Shown: in pieces, positions 1 to 5,542 of the stretch
Position numbering within the stretch: the stretch's first letter is position 1
Layout of the letters: every line of letters starts with the position of its first letter
DNA from: an uncultured Campylobacter sp.
Lineage (GTDB): Bacteria > Campylobacterota > Campylobacteria > Campylobacterales > Campylobacteraceae
Direction of reading: 5' to 3'
Assembly (NCBI RefSeq): GCF_938045225.1
Contig: NZ_CALINL010000291.1
Coordinates: 1 to 5,542, forward strand
DNA length: 5,542 bases
Program-made: the position numbers and the translations under genes
Notes under the pieces: model-generated
Told to the model about the DNA's origin: nothing
Database searches by the model: none
What the model saw: only the letters and a program-made list of their open reading frames with translations

Positions 1-342
1 GCGATTGCTCCTTATTATCTGCTTATTTCCACGCTTTGCATGCTAGCCTTTTTATACTACGACGGCAAATTTAACTCCCTGCTCATGGTGCTTCCGACCA
101 TCGCTCCGCTGCTTTTTATGGGAGCGTTTGCGGGTTGGCTATACTGGTACGGACACAATATGCAAGAGTGGGGCGCGTTTAAGATAAAACCGTTTATGCC
201 GACGGTTTTGGGCGATGGCAAGGTAGCGCAATTTACGACGCACTCGTATCCTAGCATAGGATTTTGGGTGATGATGGCTATGAGCGCGCTTTGTATCCTA
301 GCCGTATTTTCAAAGAAAAAAGAGCTCAAAGACGCGAAATGA
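1..342 (+). CDS. nosB: NosB, membrane protein of the nos operon (C-terminal part, 5' end outside window)
   Basis: Reading frame 1 is open from the first base to the TGA at 340-342 and gives the last 113 residues of a hydrophobic protein. Three membrane segments are visible, at about residues 1-20, 27-50 and 87-103 of the fragment. A loop with aromatic residues (WLYWYGHN) follows the second, and the short tail is lysine-rich (KKKELKDAK), which suggests a cytoplasmic C-terminus. There is no cofactor motif in the visible part. The name rests on position: in Wolinella succinogenes and relatives a polytopic NosB sits between nosZ and nosD and is reported to be needed for growth on N2O, with unknown mechanism. 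Its stop overlaps the nosD start in ATGA (339-342), implying translational coupling. The ATG at 40 is an internal methionine, because the frame continues upstream of it. The sequence itself shows only a membrane protein. Confidence 0.75.
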   Translation, partial: AIAPYYLLISTLCMLAFLYYDGKFNSLLMVLPTIAPLLFMGAFAGWLYWYGHNMQEWGAFKIKPFMPTVLGDGKVAQFTTHSYPSIGFWVMMAMSALCILAVFSKKKELKDAK

Positions 343-1190
343 AATTTAAGCTTTTGCTCTTTTGCGCGCTAAATTTGACGGCCTTCGCCGGTCCGCTTCA
401 AGACGCTATAAACGCCGCCGACCCAGGCGATATCTTGCGCCTAAACGACGGCCTTTACGAGGGAAATATAATCGTAGATAAGCCGCTAACGATAATAGGC
501 AAGGGTGGTGGCGCCGTGATACGAGGCGACCACAAATCAAGCGTGATAAAAGTAACGGCAAAAAACGTTAAGCTTATAAATTTAAACATCGAAGGCAGTG
601 GCACGAGCCAGATGGAGCTAGACGCGGGCGTTAGCTGCCTAAAAGGCAATAATCTCTTGGTTGAAAAAAGCCGCTTCAAAGACGTGCTGTTTGGTATCGA
701 GCTATCAGAATGCAACCAAGCCGTGATAAGAGATAACAACATCACCTCAAAAGAGGGCTTTGACGTGCCTAGACGCGGAGACGCCGTGCGAGCGTGGTAT
801 TCGCACGAAAATTTGATCGAGCGAAACTACGTCTATAATAGCCGCGACATCGTGGCGTGGTTTTCTAGCAACAACGTAATCCGCAAAAATTTCGGCAAAA
901 ATAACCGCTACGCCGTGCATACGATGTACTCGGCGGACAACCTCATCGAGGATAACGAATTTAGCGGCGGAGCGGTGGGGATGTATTTTATGTTTTCTAC
1001 AAATTCCCTCGTGCGCCGCAACGTGATAATCAACTCAAACGGAGCGTTTGGCGTGGGGATCGCGCTAAAAGACGCCTCTGGATTTAACATTAGAGAAAAC
1101 ACCTTTTTATATAACTCGCGCGGCATCTACTCCGACCGCTCGCCGCTAAATCCAGGCACCGTAAATACCCTAGAAAACAATCAAATTTTA

Positions 1191-1193
1191 TAA
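1191..1193 (+). other. In-frame TAA stop inside nosD
   Basis: Codons around the site read CAA ATT TTA TAA AAC GTC ATC GGG. Both sides are in the same frame and both encode NosD-like sequence, so one base substitution explains the stop with no net insertion or deletion. By the beta-helix pattern (x-N-x-I-x-YN-x-x-G), a tyrosine codon (TAT or TAC) is the likeliest ancestor; this is inference. The stop falls before the last helix coil and the C-terminal segment. Confidence 0.85.
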
Positions 1194-1557
1194 AACGTCA
1201 TCGGGCTGCAAATGCACGCGACGCAGGAAAAAAGCGTGTTTAAGGGCAATGATTTTATCGGAAACATGGAAACGGTTATTAACGACACGCCCGGCTCAAA
1301 GATCGAGCTAAACGAGTGGAGCGGTAATTATTTCGACGAATACGAAGGACTCGACGTCGATAGAGACGGTATCGGCGATACGCCATACTTGCACTTCGTT
1401 TACGCCGATAAGCTTTGGCAGTACTATCCGACACTGCGCTTTTTCTACGGTTCGACCGTGATTAGCGGGCTAAATTTCCTAGCTAAGCTTGCTCCCTTTT
1501 CCGAGCCGCTCAAGCTTTTAGAGGACGGCTCTCCTAAAATGCGCCCGAACAACGCTC

Positions 1558-1563
1558 AAAAGG
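1558..1563 (+). promoter_or_regulatory. Probable ribosome binding site of nosG inside the nosD 3' end
   Basis: AAAAGG lies 7 bases before the nosG ATG at 1571, inside the last codons of nosD. It would let ribosomes start nosG independently, which matters because translation of nosD may end early at 1193 and so fail to couple with nosG. It is a partial match to the anti-Shine-Dalgarno, so its strength is uncertain. Confidence 0.45.
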
Positions 1564-1570
1564 CAACGCT

Positions 1571-2251
1571 ATGAATAGACGAAATTTTATCGCCCTAACG
1601 GCAGGTGCGGCGGCCGCAGGCTACGGCATCGGATATTTTTTACCCAAAACGCGCGCAGACGAGCTTTTTTTACGGCCTCCGGGAGCGGTTAAAAATTTCG
1701 AATCGCTCTGCATAAAATGCGGCCAGTGCGTGCAGGTCTGTCCGTATCACAGCATCGGGTTACTAGACATCACGCAGGGCTACTCAACCGGCACGTCCTA
1801 CATAAACCCGCACGAGCGAGGCTGCTATCTATGCGACCTTTTTCCTTGCGTTTTAGCCTGTCCCAGCGGCGCGCTAGATCACGCTACGACGCAGATTAGC
1901 GACGTAAAGATGGGCGTGGGCGTGCTACGAGGGCGCGAGGCCTGTCTAGCGTACAAAAACGAAAACGTAAATTTAAGCAGCGTTACGAGAATGCTTGAAC
2001 GTAAAATTTACAACGACCGCGAGCAAGCCGTAAAAGACGCCGTCCAAAATAGCGTGGACAAGCCCTGCGATCTGTGCGTTAGCCTCTGCCCGGTCGGAGA
2101 CGCCGCCATATCGATGGCTAAAAGCGACGGGCGAAATTTGCCCGAATTTAAACAAGGCTGCGTCGGATGCGGAGCGTGCGCCGAGGTTTGCCCCGTACAA
2201 ATCATCGATATAGCGCCAAACCGCAGCTATGACGAAATTTACAAAGGATAA
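1571..2251 (+). CDS. nosG: NosG, Tat-exported polyferredoxin of the NapG family
   Basis: This is the predicted periplasmic iron-sulfur half of a NosGH menaquinol dehydrogenase feeding electrons toward NosZ. The 226-residue protein starts with a twin-arginine signal (NRRNFIAL, residues 2-9) followed by an alanine/glycine-rich hydrophobic stretch to about residue 23, so it should be exported folded with its clusters. Four [4Fe-4S] sites are visible: C47/C50/C53/C57 (CIKCGQCVQVCP), C85/C88/C93/C97 (CYLCDLFPCVLACP), probably C125 with C166/C169/C173 (CDLCVSLCP), and C197/C200/C203/C207 (CVGCGACAEVCP). The pattern matches NapG/MauM-type ferredoxins. The nos location, with nosH three genes downstream and two cytochrome genes between, favours NosG over NapG. 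The start overlaps the nosD stop in ATGA and has AAAAGG upstream. Any polar effect of the nosD stop would act on this gene first. Confidence 0.9.
   Translation: MNRRNFIALTAGAAAAGYGIGYFLPKTRADELFLRPPGAVKNFESLCIKCGQCVQVCPYHSIGLLDITQGYSTGTSYINPHERGCYLCDLFPCVLACPSGALDHATTQISDVKMGVGVLRGREACLAYKNENVNLSSVTRMLERKIYNDREQAVKDAVQNSVDKPCDLCVSLCPVGDAAISMAKSDGRNLPEFKQGCVGCGACAEVCPVQIIDIAPNRSYDEIYKG
2243..2248 (+). promoter_or_regulatory. Ribosome binding site of nosC1
   Basis: AAAGGA sits at the very end of nosG, 5 bases before the ATG at 2254. It supports that start, which also begins a proper lipoprotein signal. Confidence 0.6.
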
Positions 2252-2253
2252 AA

Positions 2254-2826
2254 ATGAGAAATAAAATTTTAGGCTGTCTCATCGCCCTCGCCGCCGCTAT
2301 GCTGATAACTGGCTGCGAGAGCAAGGATGATAAAAAAAGCGCGACGCAAGCGGCAAAAACGCAGGCAACGCCCGCCGCCGCAGGCATGATAGAGACGCAA
2401 AAAGCAGACGCTAACACAACCGCGCAAAAAGACTACGACCAGTTTATGACCTACGATATAAACGGCAAAAAGAGAGTCAAATTTGGTCTAGACGACGAGG
2501 AGAGCGAGACTAGCCGCTCGGTAGGCGCTCTAGCGATGGTGCGAAGCCCGCTGCAAAGCATAAATTTAAAACTCGTAAAAGGGCGCCTTAGTAAGGACTT
2601 TATCGTAAAATGCTCCGCCTGCCACGACGACTACGCCAACGGCATTATCGGCCCGTCGCTGCTAAACAAAACCTCGGATCAAATTTACGACATGATCGCC
2701 GCATATAAGAGCAAGCAAAAGGCAAATCCGCTGATGAAAGATCTAGTTCGCGGTATGGACGAGGCGCAGATCAGGGCGCTAGCTAATGAAATCAGCGAAT
2801 TTAACGAGCAATTTAGAAAAAAATAG
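2254..2826 (+). CDS. nosC1: NosC1, lipoprotein-type monohaem cytochrome c
   Basis: This is a predicted periplasmic electron carrier between NosGH and NosZ. The 190-residue protein starts with a signal peptide ending in a lipobox (LITGC, residues 17-21), so it is probably lipid-anchored at C21. A low-complexity Ala/Thr/Lys/Gln linker (about 25-58) follows, then an acidic region of about 60 residues with no motif I recognise. The C-terminal domain is a small cytochrome c: haem motif CSACH at 120-124, with M161 in NPLMKDL as the likely sixth ligand. The last about 70 residues align with those of NosC2 (NPLMKDL against NSLMKGL, ALANEISEF against LLADEISKF), so the two are paralogues. It starts 2 bases after nosG. 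The symbol is given from position in the W. succinogenes-type cluster; the cytochrome c assignment is firm. Confidence 0.85.
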   Translation: MRNKILGCLIALAAAMLITGCESKDDKKSATQAAKTQATPAAAGMIETQKADANTTAQKDYDQFMTYDINGKKRVKFGLDDEESETSRSVGALAMVRSPLQSINLKLVKGRLSKDFIVKCSACHDDYANGIIGPSLLNKTSDQIYDMIAAYKSKQKANPLMKDLVRGMDEAQIRALANEISEFNEQFRKK

Positions 2827-2830
2827 GAGG
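2825..2830 (+). promoter_or_regulatory. Strong ribosome binding site of nosC2
   Basis: A consensus AGGAGG overlaps the TAG stop of nosC1 and lies 5 bases before the nosC2 ATG at 2836. It is one of the two strongest Shine-Dalgarno sequences in the window, with the one ahead of nosY. Confidence 0.75.
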
Positions 2831-2835
2831 CTAAA

Positions 2836-3291
2836 ATGGGAAAGAAAATAGCGATAATCTTTGGGGTTTTGGTACTTGCGCTCATGGTTTTTATGCTAAC
2901 TAGCCAGCCCTCAGCACCCGTAAAGGACGCTAGTAGGCCCGAGCTAAAGCCGGCACAGCAAACAAAGCCGAAAGTCGTAAACGAAGAGCTAAATTTGCAA
3001 GATAGCGAAGAGATCAAAAAGATCAAACAGCTGCAAAACAGCGTCGCAAATCAGCCTAGCGAGGGCGTTAGCAAGCGGTACCTAACCTCCTGCGCGCCTT
3101 GTCACGGAGCAAACGGCAAGGGTGTAATGGCACCTAAAATCTCAGGCAAAAGCAAGGACGAAATTTTAGCTAGGCTAAAAGACTACAAAGAAAATAAAGT
3201 ACCAAACAGCCTAATGAAGGGACTTTTAAACAACGTATCAGACGAGGATCTAGGCTTGTTAGCGGATGAAATTTCAAAATTTAAAGAGTAG
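2836..3291 (+). CDS. nosC2: NosC2, membrane-anchored monohaem cytochrome c
   Basis: This is the second predicted c-type cytochrome of the NosG-C1-C2-H electron path. It has 151 residues. An N-terminal hydrophobic helix (about 4-21, after MGKK) has no lipobox cysteine and no clear signal peptidase site, so it probably remains as a membrane anchor with the haem domain in the periplasm. A proline- and lysine-rich linker (25-50) and a charged, possibly helical segment (51-70) lead to the haem motif CAPCH at 86-90. M127 in NSLMKGL is the likely distal ligand, and the protein ends in a helix (LLADEISKFKE). It is a paralogue of NosC1 with a shorter N-terminal region and a different anchor, and lies 9 bases downstream of it. 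Confidence 0.85.
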   Translation: MGKKIAIIFGVLVLALMVFMLTSQPSAPVKDASRPELKPAQQTKPKVVNEELNLQDSEEIKKIKQLQNSVANQPSEGVSKRYLTSCAPCHGANGKGVMAPKISGKSKDEILARLKDYKENKVPNSLMKGLLNNVSDEDLGLLADEISKFKE

Positions 3292-3294
3292 AAA

Positions 3295-4200
3295 ATGGAC
3301 AAGTACGCCACGCGCTGCACGGTCGCCAAAGTCCCGTTTCTAAGCACGCTCACGGCAAAAAACGCCGAGGGCAAAAAGCGCCTTAGTATCCGCGCTTGGC
3401 GGCTCATGACGATCGCGCTAGTGCATATTTTGTTCGTGCTTTCTTACCGCGCGGATATTCAAATTTTAGAAGGCGATATCAGCGGATCAAGGATTTTAGG
3501 CTTTCATTTGACGGACGCTTTTATGAGCTTTCAGGTATTTGCCGCGACGCACGAGTTTCCGACAAATTTGATCATCGGCACGGCTACGATTTTGCTTTTT
3601 TACGCACTCGTAGGCGGGCGAGCCTTTTGCGGCTGGATTTGCCCATATACATTTTTGGGCGAGATCGGCGAGAAAATCCACGAAAATTTAGCCGCCAAAA
3701 AGATAATCAAACGCCGAAATTTCGACCCCAAATGGCGCTACGTCTTTACTGCGCTTTTTATCGCGATGAGTTTTGCCAGCGCGCAGCTCGTGTTTGAGAT
3801 TTTTAGCGTGACGGGTATAGTATCGCGCTTTATCATTTACGGCTATTTTCATGCGATTTGGTTTGCCCTTTTCGTGCTTTTAGTCGAGATTTTCTACTCC
3901 CGCAGAGGCTGGTGCCGCTACGTCTGCCCCATAGGCGCGACGTACTCGCTGCTAACCCGCACCAACGCCGTCAAAGTCAGCTGGAACAAAGATCGCTGCG
4001 ACCACTGTTTGGTCTGCATCGATACCTGTCTCGTGCCGCACGTGCTAGAGATCACGAAGAAAAATGCTAAAACGGGCGACGACGAAAATAAAAAAGAATT
4101 TCGTCTCGTGGGCGGCGACTGCACGCTTTGCGGGCGCTGTATCGACGTGTGTCACCACGACGCGCTGAAATTCGACAACGGCTTTAAAAAGCTCATCTAA
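3295..4200 (+). CDS. nosH: NosH, membrane iron-sulfur protein of the NapH family
   Basis: This is the predicted membrane partner of NosG, taking electrons from menaquinol. The 301-residue protein has a cytoplasmic-looking basic N-terminus and four membrane segments at about 36-51, 91-109, 148-172 and 178-200. Two CxxxCP motifs typical of the NapH/NosR/CcoG group follow membrane segments: C112/C116 (CGWICP) and C207/C211 (CRYVCP). The C-terminal domain has two [4Fe-4S] ferredoxin motifs: C235/C238/C241/C245 (CDHCLVCIDTC) and C276/C279/C282/C286 (CTLCGRCIDVC). Neither has the usual proline after the last cysteine (LVP and HHD instead). The length is close to NapH and much shorter than NosR, and there is no FMN-binding domain, as expected in a clade II cluster. 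The gene starts 3 bases after nosC2, with only a weak purine-rich stretch (AAAGAG, 3283-3288) as ribosome binding site. Confidence 0.9.
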   Translation: MDKYATRCTVAKVPFLSTLTAKNAEGKKRLSIRAWRLMTIALVHILFVLSYRADIQILEGDISGSRILGFHLTDAFMSFQVFAATHEFPTNLIIGTATILLFYALVGGRAFCGWICPYTFLGEIGEKIHENLAAKKIIKRRNFDPKWRYVFTALFIAMSFASAQLVFEIFSVTGIVSRFIIYGYFHAIWFALFVLLVEIFYSRRGWCRYVCPIGATYSLLTRTNAVKVSWNKDRCDHCLVCIDTCLVPHVLEITKKNAKTGDDENKKEFRLVGGDCTLCGRCIDVCHHDALKFDNGFKKLI

Positions 4201-4205
4201 AAGGA
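4201..4205 (+). promoter_or_regulatory. Ribosome binding site that decides the TTG start of nosF
   Basis: AAGGA directly follows the nosH stop and is 5 bases before TTG 4211. No ATG is available in this frame before the Walker A motif, so this site supports TTG as the true start. Confidence 0.65.
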
Positions 4206-4210
4206 TAAAT

Positions 4211-4870
4211 TTGATAATCTTAAAAGACATCACAAAGGCTTTTGGCTCACAAAAGATACTCCAAAACGTAAATTTGAGCATAGAAAAGGGGCAAAAAACG
4301 GTCGTGCTCGGGCAAAACGGCGCCGGCAAAAGCTCGCTGATGCGCATAATCCTGGGCGAATTTAAACCAAACAGCGGCGAGGTGCGAGTAAACGGCTTTG
4401 ATCCTTTTACCGCGCGCAAAGAAGCTCTTAGCGTGATATCTTTCGTTCCGCAAACGCCGCCGCCGCTTAAATTTAACCTAAAAGAGCTTTGTGAGTTCGT
4501 CTGCAACAGCTCGGGCGTTGCGCAGGAAAACATAGAGAAATTTTGCGAAAAAATGGAGCTTGATCTAAAAGGAAATTTTCACAAGCCCTTTTATAAACTC
4601 TCAGGCGGTATGAAGCAAAAAATGCTAATCGCAATCGCCTTTGCTAAAAATACCGAGGCTATGATGTTTGACGAGCCGACGGCAAATTTAGACCCAAAAG
4701 CTAGGCGAAATTTTATGGATCTACTGGGCGAGTTCGCGCGCGAAAAGACGCTGGTTTTCATCTCGCACAGGCTTGATGAGGTACAGGGCATGTCAAACCG
4801 CTCCGTCGAGATGGATCTAGGCCGCATCATCAAAGACGAGCCGATAGCGCAAGGAGGCGACCGTGAATAA
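4211..4870 (+). CDS. nosF: NosF, ABC transporter ATPase for NosZ maturation
   Basis: NosF is the cytoplasmic ATPase that with NosY powers the transporter thought to supply a sulfur species to periplasmic NosD for CuZ assembly. The 219-residue protein has all ABC elements: Walker A GQNGAGKSS (34-42), Q-loop glutamine Q81 (FVPQTPPP), signature LSGGMKQK (130-137), Walker B MMFDEP (151-156, with E155 catalytic) and H-loop H186 (ISHRLDE). It ends soon after the ATPase core, which is short relative to many NosF proteins of about 300 residues; shorter NosF forms with nosY directly after may be usual in this group. The start is TTG (LIILKDITKAFG) preceded by AAGGA. The next in-frame methionine (M44) lies beyond Walker A and cannot be the start. 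The 3' end overlaps nosY by 8 bases. Confidence 0.9.
   Translation: MIILKDITKAFGSQKILQNVNLSIEKGQKTVVLGQNGAGKSSLMRIILGEFKPNSGEVRVNGFDPFTARKEALSVISFVPQTPPPLKFNLKELCEFVCNSSGVAQENIEKFCEKMELDLKGNFHKPFYKLSGGMKQKMLIAIAFAKNTEAMMFDEPTANLDPKARRNFMDLLGEFAREKTLVFISHRLDEVQGMSNRSVEMDLGRIIKDEPIAQGGDRE
4851..4857 (+). promoter_or_regulatory. Ribosome binding site of nosY within the nosF end
   Basis: AAGGAGG, a near-perfect Shine-Dalgarno, lies 5 bases before GTG 4863 and inside the last codons of nosF. It fixes a GTG start for nosY with translational coupling to nosF. Confidence 0.75.
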
Positions 4871-5542
4871 CCTCCTACTCATCGCAAAACTAGACATCGC
4901 CGAGTCGCTGCGTTCGCGCTGGTTTCTCATCTATATGCTAGTTTTTATGGGACTTATCGTTACTTTTGTCTTTAGCGGCGTGACGGACTCGCGGGTGCTC
5001 GGCTTTAGCGGGCTTACGCGGCTTTTGTTGCTTTTTATCCAAATTTGCATTATCATCGTGCCCATTTTCATCCTCATCTCGACCGTGCGCAGCATCAGCG
5101 CCGACCGCGACACAAACCTGCTTGAGTATATGCTTAGCTTTCCCGTTAGCCTGGGCGAATACTATTTCGGCAAGGCTTTGGGGCGCATTTTCGTTATTTT
5201 CGTGCCGCTTTTGCTCTCTTTCGTTTTAGCCGTAGTTGCGGGTCTAGTTAAAAAAATAGAAATCCCGTGGGATATCCTAACCCTCTACACAGCCCTACTT
5301 TTCGCGCTTAGCTTCGTGTTTTTGTCGTTTGGATTTCTCATCTCCTCGATGATCAAAAATCAAGAAATGGGTCAAGGCGTCGCGTTTTTACTCTGGCTTA
5401 TCTTGTTAGCGTTTTTGGATCTCGCGCTGATTGGCTTTTTGATGAAAACTAACGTGCGCGAGGATATCATCTTTTTTATCGCACTCATTAACCCGATCGA
5501 GGTCTTTAGGATCGCGGCGATTAGCCTATTTGATCCAAATTT
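4863..5542 (+). CDS. nosY: NosY, ABC transporter permease for NosZ maturation (3' end outside window)
   Basis: The frame from GTG 4863 stays open to the window end and gives 226 residues plus two bases. It begins (V/M)NNLLLIAKLDIAESLRSRW, typical of NosY/ABC-2 permeases with an amphipathic N-terminus. Hydrophobic segments are visible at about residues 20-38, 52-76, 112-132, 140-160 and 169-191, and another begins at about 199. The cytoplasmic-loop sequence SADRDTNLLEYMLSFPVS (about 80-97) resembles the DRE-x-G-x-x-ELLLS-x-P loop of ABC-2 permeases that contacts the ATPase. NPIEVFRIAAI near the end matches a NosY-typical segment (NPxxVFR). Family length is about 270 residues, so roughly the last 40-50 are missing. 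The next in-frame ATG (codon 25) would cut into the first membrane helix, so GTG with AAGGAGG upstream is preferred. Confidence 0.88.
   Translation, partial: MNNLLLIAKLDIAESLRSRWFLIYMLVFMGLIVTFVFSGVTDSRVLGFSGLTRLLLLFIQICIIIVPIFILISTVRSISADRDTNLLEYMLSFPVSLGEYYFGKALGRIFVIFVPLLLSFVLAVVAGLVKKIEIPWDILTLYTALLFALSFVFLSFGFLISSMIKNQEMGQGVAFLLWLILLAFLDLALIGFLMKTNVREDIIFFIALINPIEVFRIAAISLFDPN

Larger units (their letters stand above)
339..1574 (+). pseudogene. nosD: NosD, periplasmic beta-helix maturation protein for NosZ, interrupted by an in-frame stop
   Basis: NosD is the periplasmic protein that works with the NosFY ABC transporter in building the copper-sulfur centre of nitrous oxide reductase. 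The ATG at 339 overlaps the nosB stop and begins a signal peptide, with likely cleavage after AFA (residue 17). Then come the NosD opening (NDGLYEGNIIVDKPLTIIG, from residue 36) and right-handed beta-helix (CASH-type) repeats of about 22 residues with N-x-I-x-x-N turns, such as NLIERN, NVIRKN, NLIEDN and NIRENT (residues 105-284). A TAA at 1191-1193 replaces residue 285. The same frame then continues for 126 codons through one more coil (FKGNDFIGN), the conserved NYFDEY and DRDGIGDTPY segment (330-350) and a C-terminal tail ending in KMRP before the TGA at 1572-1574. The total of 411 positions is about normal for the family. If translated as written, the product is a 284-residue truncated protein (339-1193). 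The remainder could restart only at ATG 1212, which has no clear Shine-Dalgarno. Sequencing error or readthrough cannot be excluded. Confidence 0.85.

Noticed and set aside
264..338. Upstream extension of nosD to an ATG at 264
   Set aside because: It would overlap nosB by 79 bases in another frame and put a charged, non-signal sequence ahead of a clear signal peptide that begins at ATG 339.
1191..1193. Selenocysteine or reassigned-codon explanation for the nosD stop
   Set aside because: The codon is TAA, not TGA; other genes in the window end in TAA, TAG or TGA in normal fashion; no recoding element is evident.
1212..1574. A separate small gene starting at ATG 1212
   Set aside because: It is the C-terminal part of nosD in the same frame as the upstream part, it matches the NosD C-terminus, and it has no Shine-Dalgarno of its own.
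1571..4200. Assignment of nosG/nosH as napG/napH of a nitrate reductase operon
   Set aside because: They are flanked by nosB, nosD, nosF and nosY and interleaved with two monohaem cytochromes, the known nos arrangement; no napA, napB or napF neighbours are seen.
4045..4533. Long antisense open frame opposite nosH/nosF, and other minus-strand or shifted frames
   Set aside because: They lie opposite or within genes with clear family motifs, have no ribosome binding site or recognisable domain, and arise from codon bias in the real genes.
1..5542. RNA genes, CRISPR arrays, insertion sequences, internal promoters or terminators
   Set aside because: The window is coding almost end to end with gaps of at most 10 bases. 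I saw no direct-repeat arrays, transposase, tRNA-like sequence or hairpin plus T-run.

Overview
The window lies inside a nitrous oxide respiration (nos) operon of the clade II (c-type, epsilonproteobacterial) kind. All genes are on the + strand and it begins and ends inside genes. The gene order nosB(partial)-nosD-nosG-nosC1-nosC2-nosH-nosF-nosY(partial) is the order I know from Wolinella succinogenes and denitrifying Campylobacter species. The catalytic gene nosZ should lie just upstream of base 1, and nosL or other accessory genes downstream of base 5542; neither is visible here. Frequent AAATTT/AAATTTTA words, a moderate GC content by eye and the gene order suggest a higher-GC Campylobacter (C. 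showae / rectus / curvus / gracilis type). The species is inferred, not proven.

Layout: 1-342 is the C-terminal part of the polytopic membrane protein NosB. 339-1574 is nosD, a periplasmic beta-helix protein, interrupted by an in-frame TAA at 1191-1193. 1571-2251 is nosG, a Tat-exported polyferredoxin with four [4Fe-4S] sites. 2254-2826 and 2836-3291 are nosC1 and nosC2, two membrane-anchored monohaem cytochromes c. 3295-4200 is nosH, a membrane iron-sulfur protein of the NapH family. 4211-4870 is nosF, an ABC ATPase with a TTG start. 4863-5542 is the ABC permease gene nosY, with a GTG start and cut by the window end. Genes overlap by 4-8 bases or are separated by at most 10 bases, so there is no intergenic stretch to hold a promoter or terminator, and I saw none.

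How they work together: NosG and NosH are expected to form a menaquinol dehydrogenase like NapGH. It would pass electrons through NosC1/NosC2 to the periplasmic cytochrome c-nitrous oxide reductase NosZ, in place of the NosR-based route of clade I organisms. NosD, NosF and NosY form the ABC-type maturation machinery for the copper-sulfur CuZ centre of NosZ. NosB is an epsilonproteobacterial component reported to be needed for N2O respiration but of unclear mechanism.

The most notable observation is the single in-frame stop in nosD. Everything before and after it stays in one frame and keeps family sequence. It is either a very recent inactivating mutation, a sequencing error, or a site of readthrough or split translation. 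Otherwise this is a known system, and I found no evidence of a novel one.
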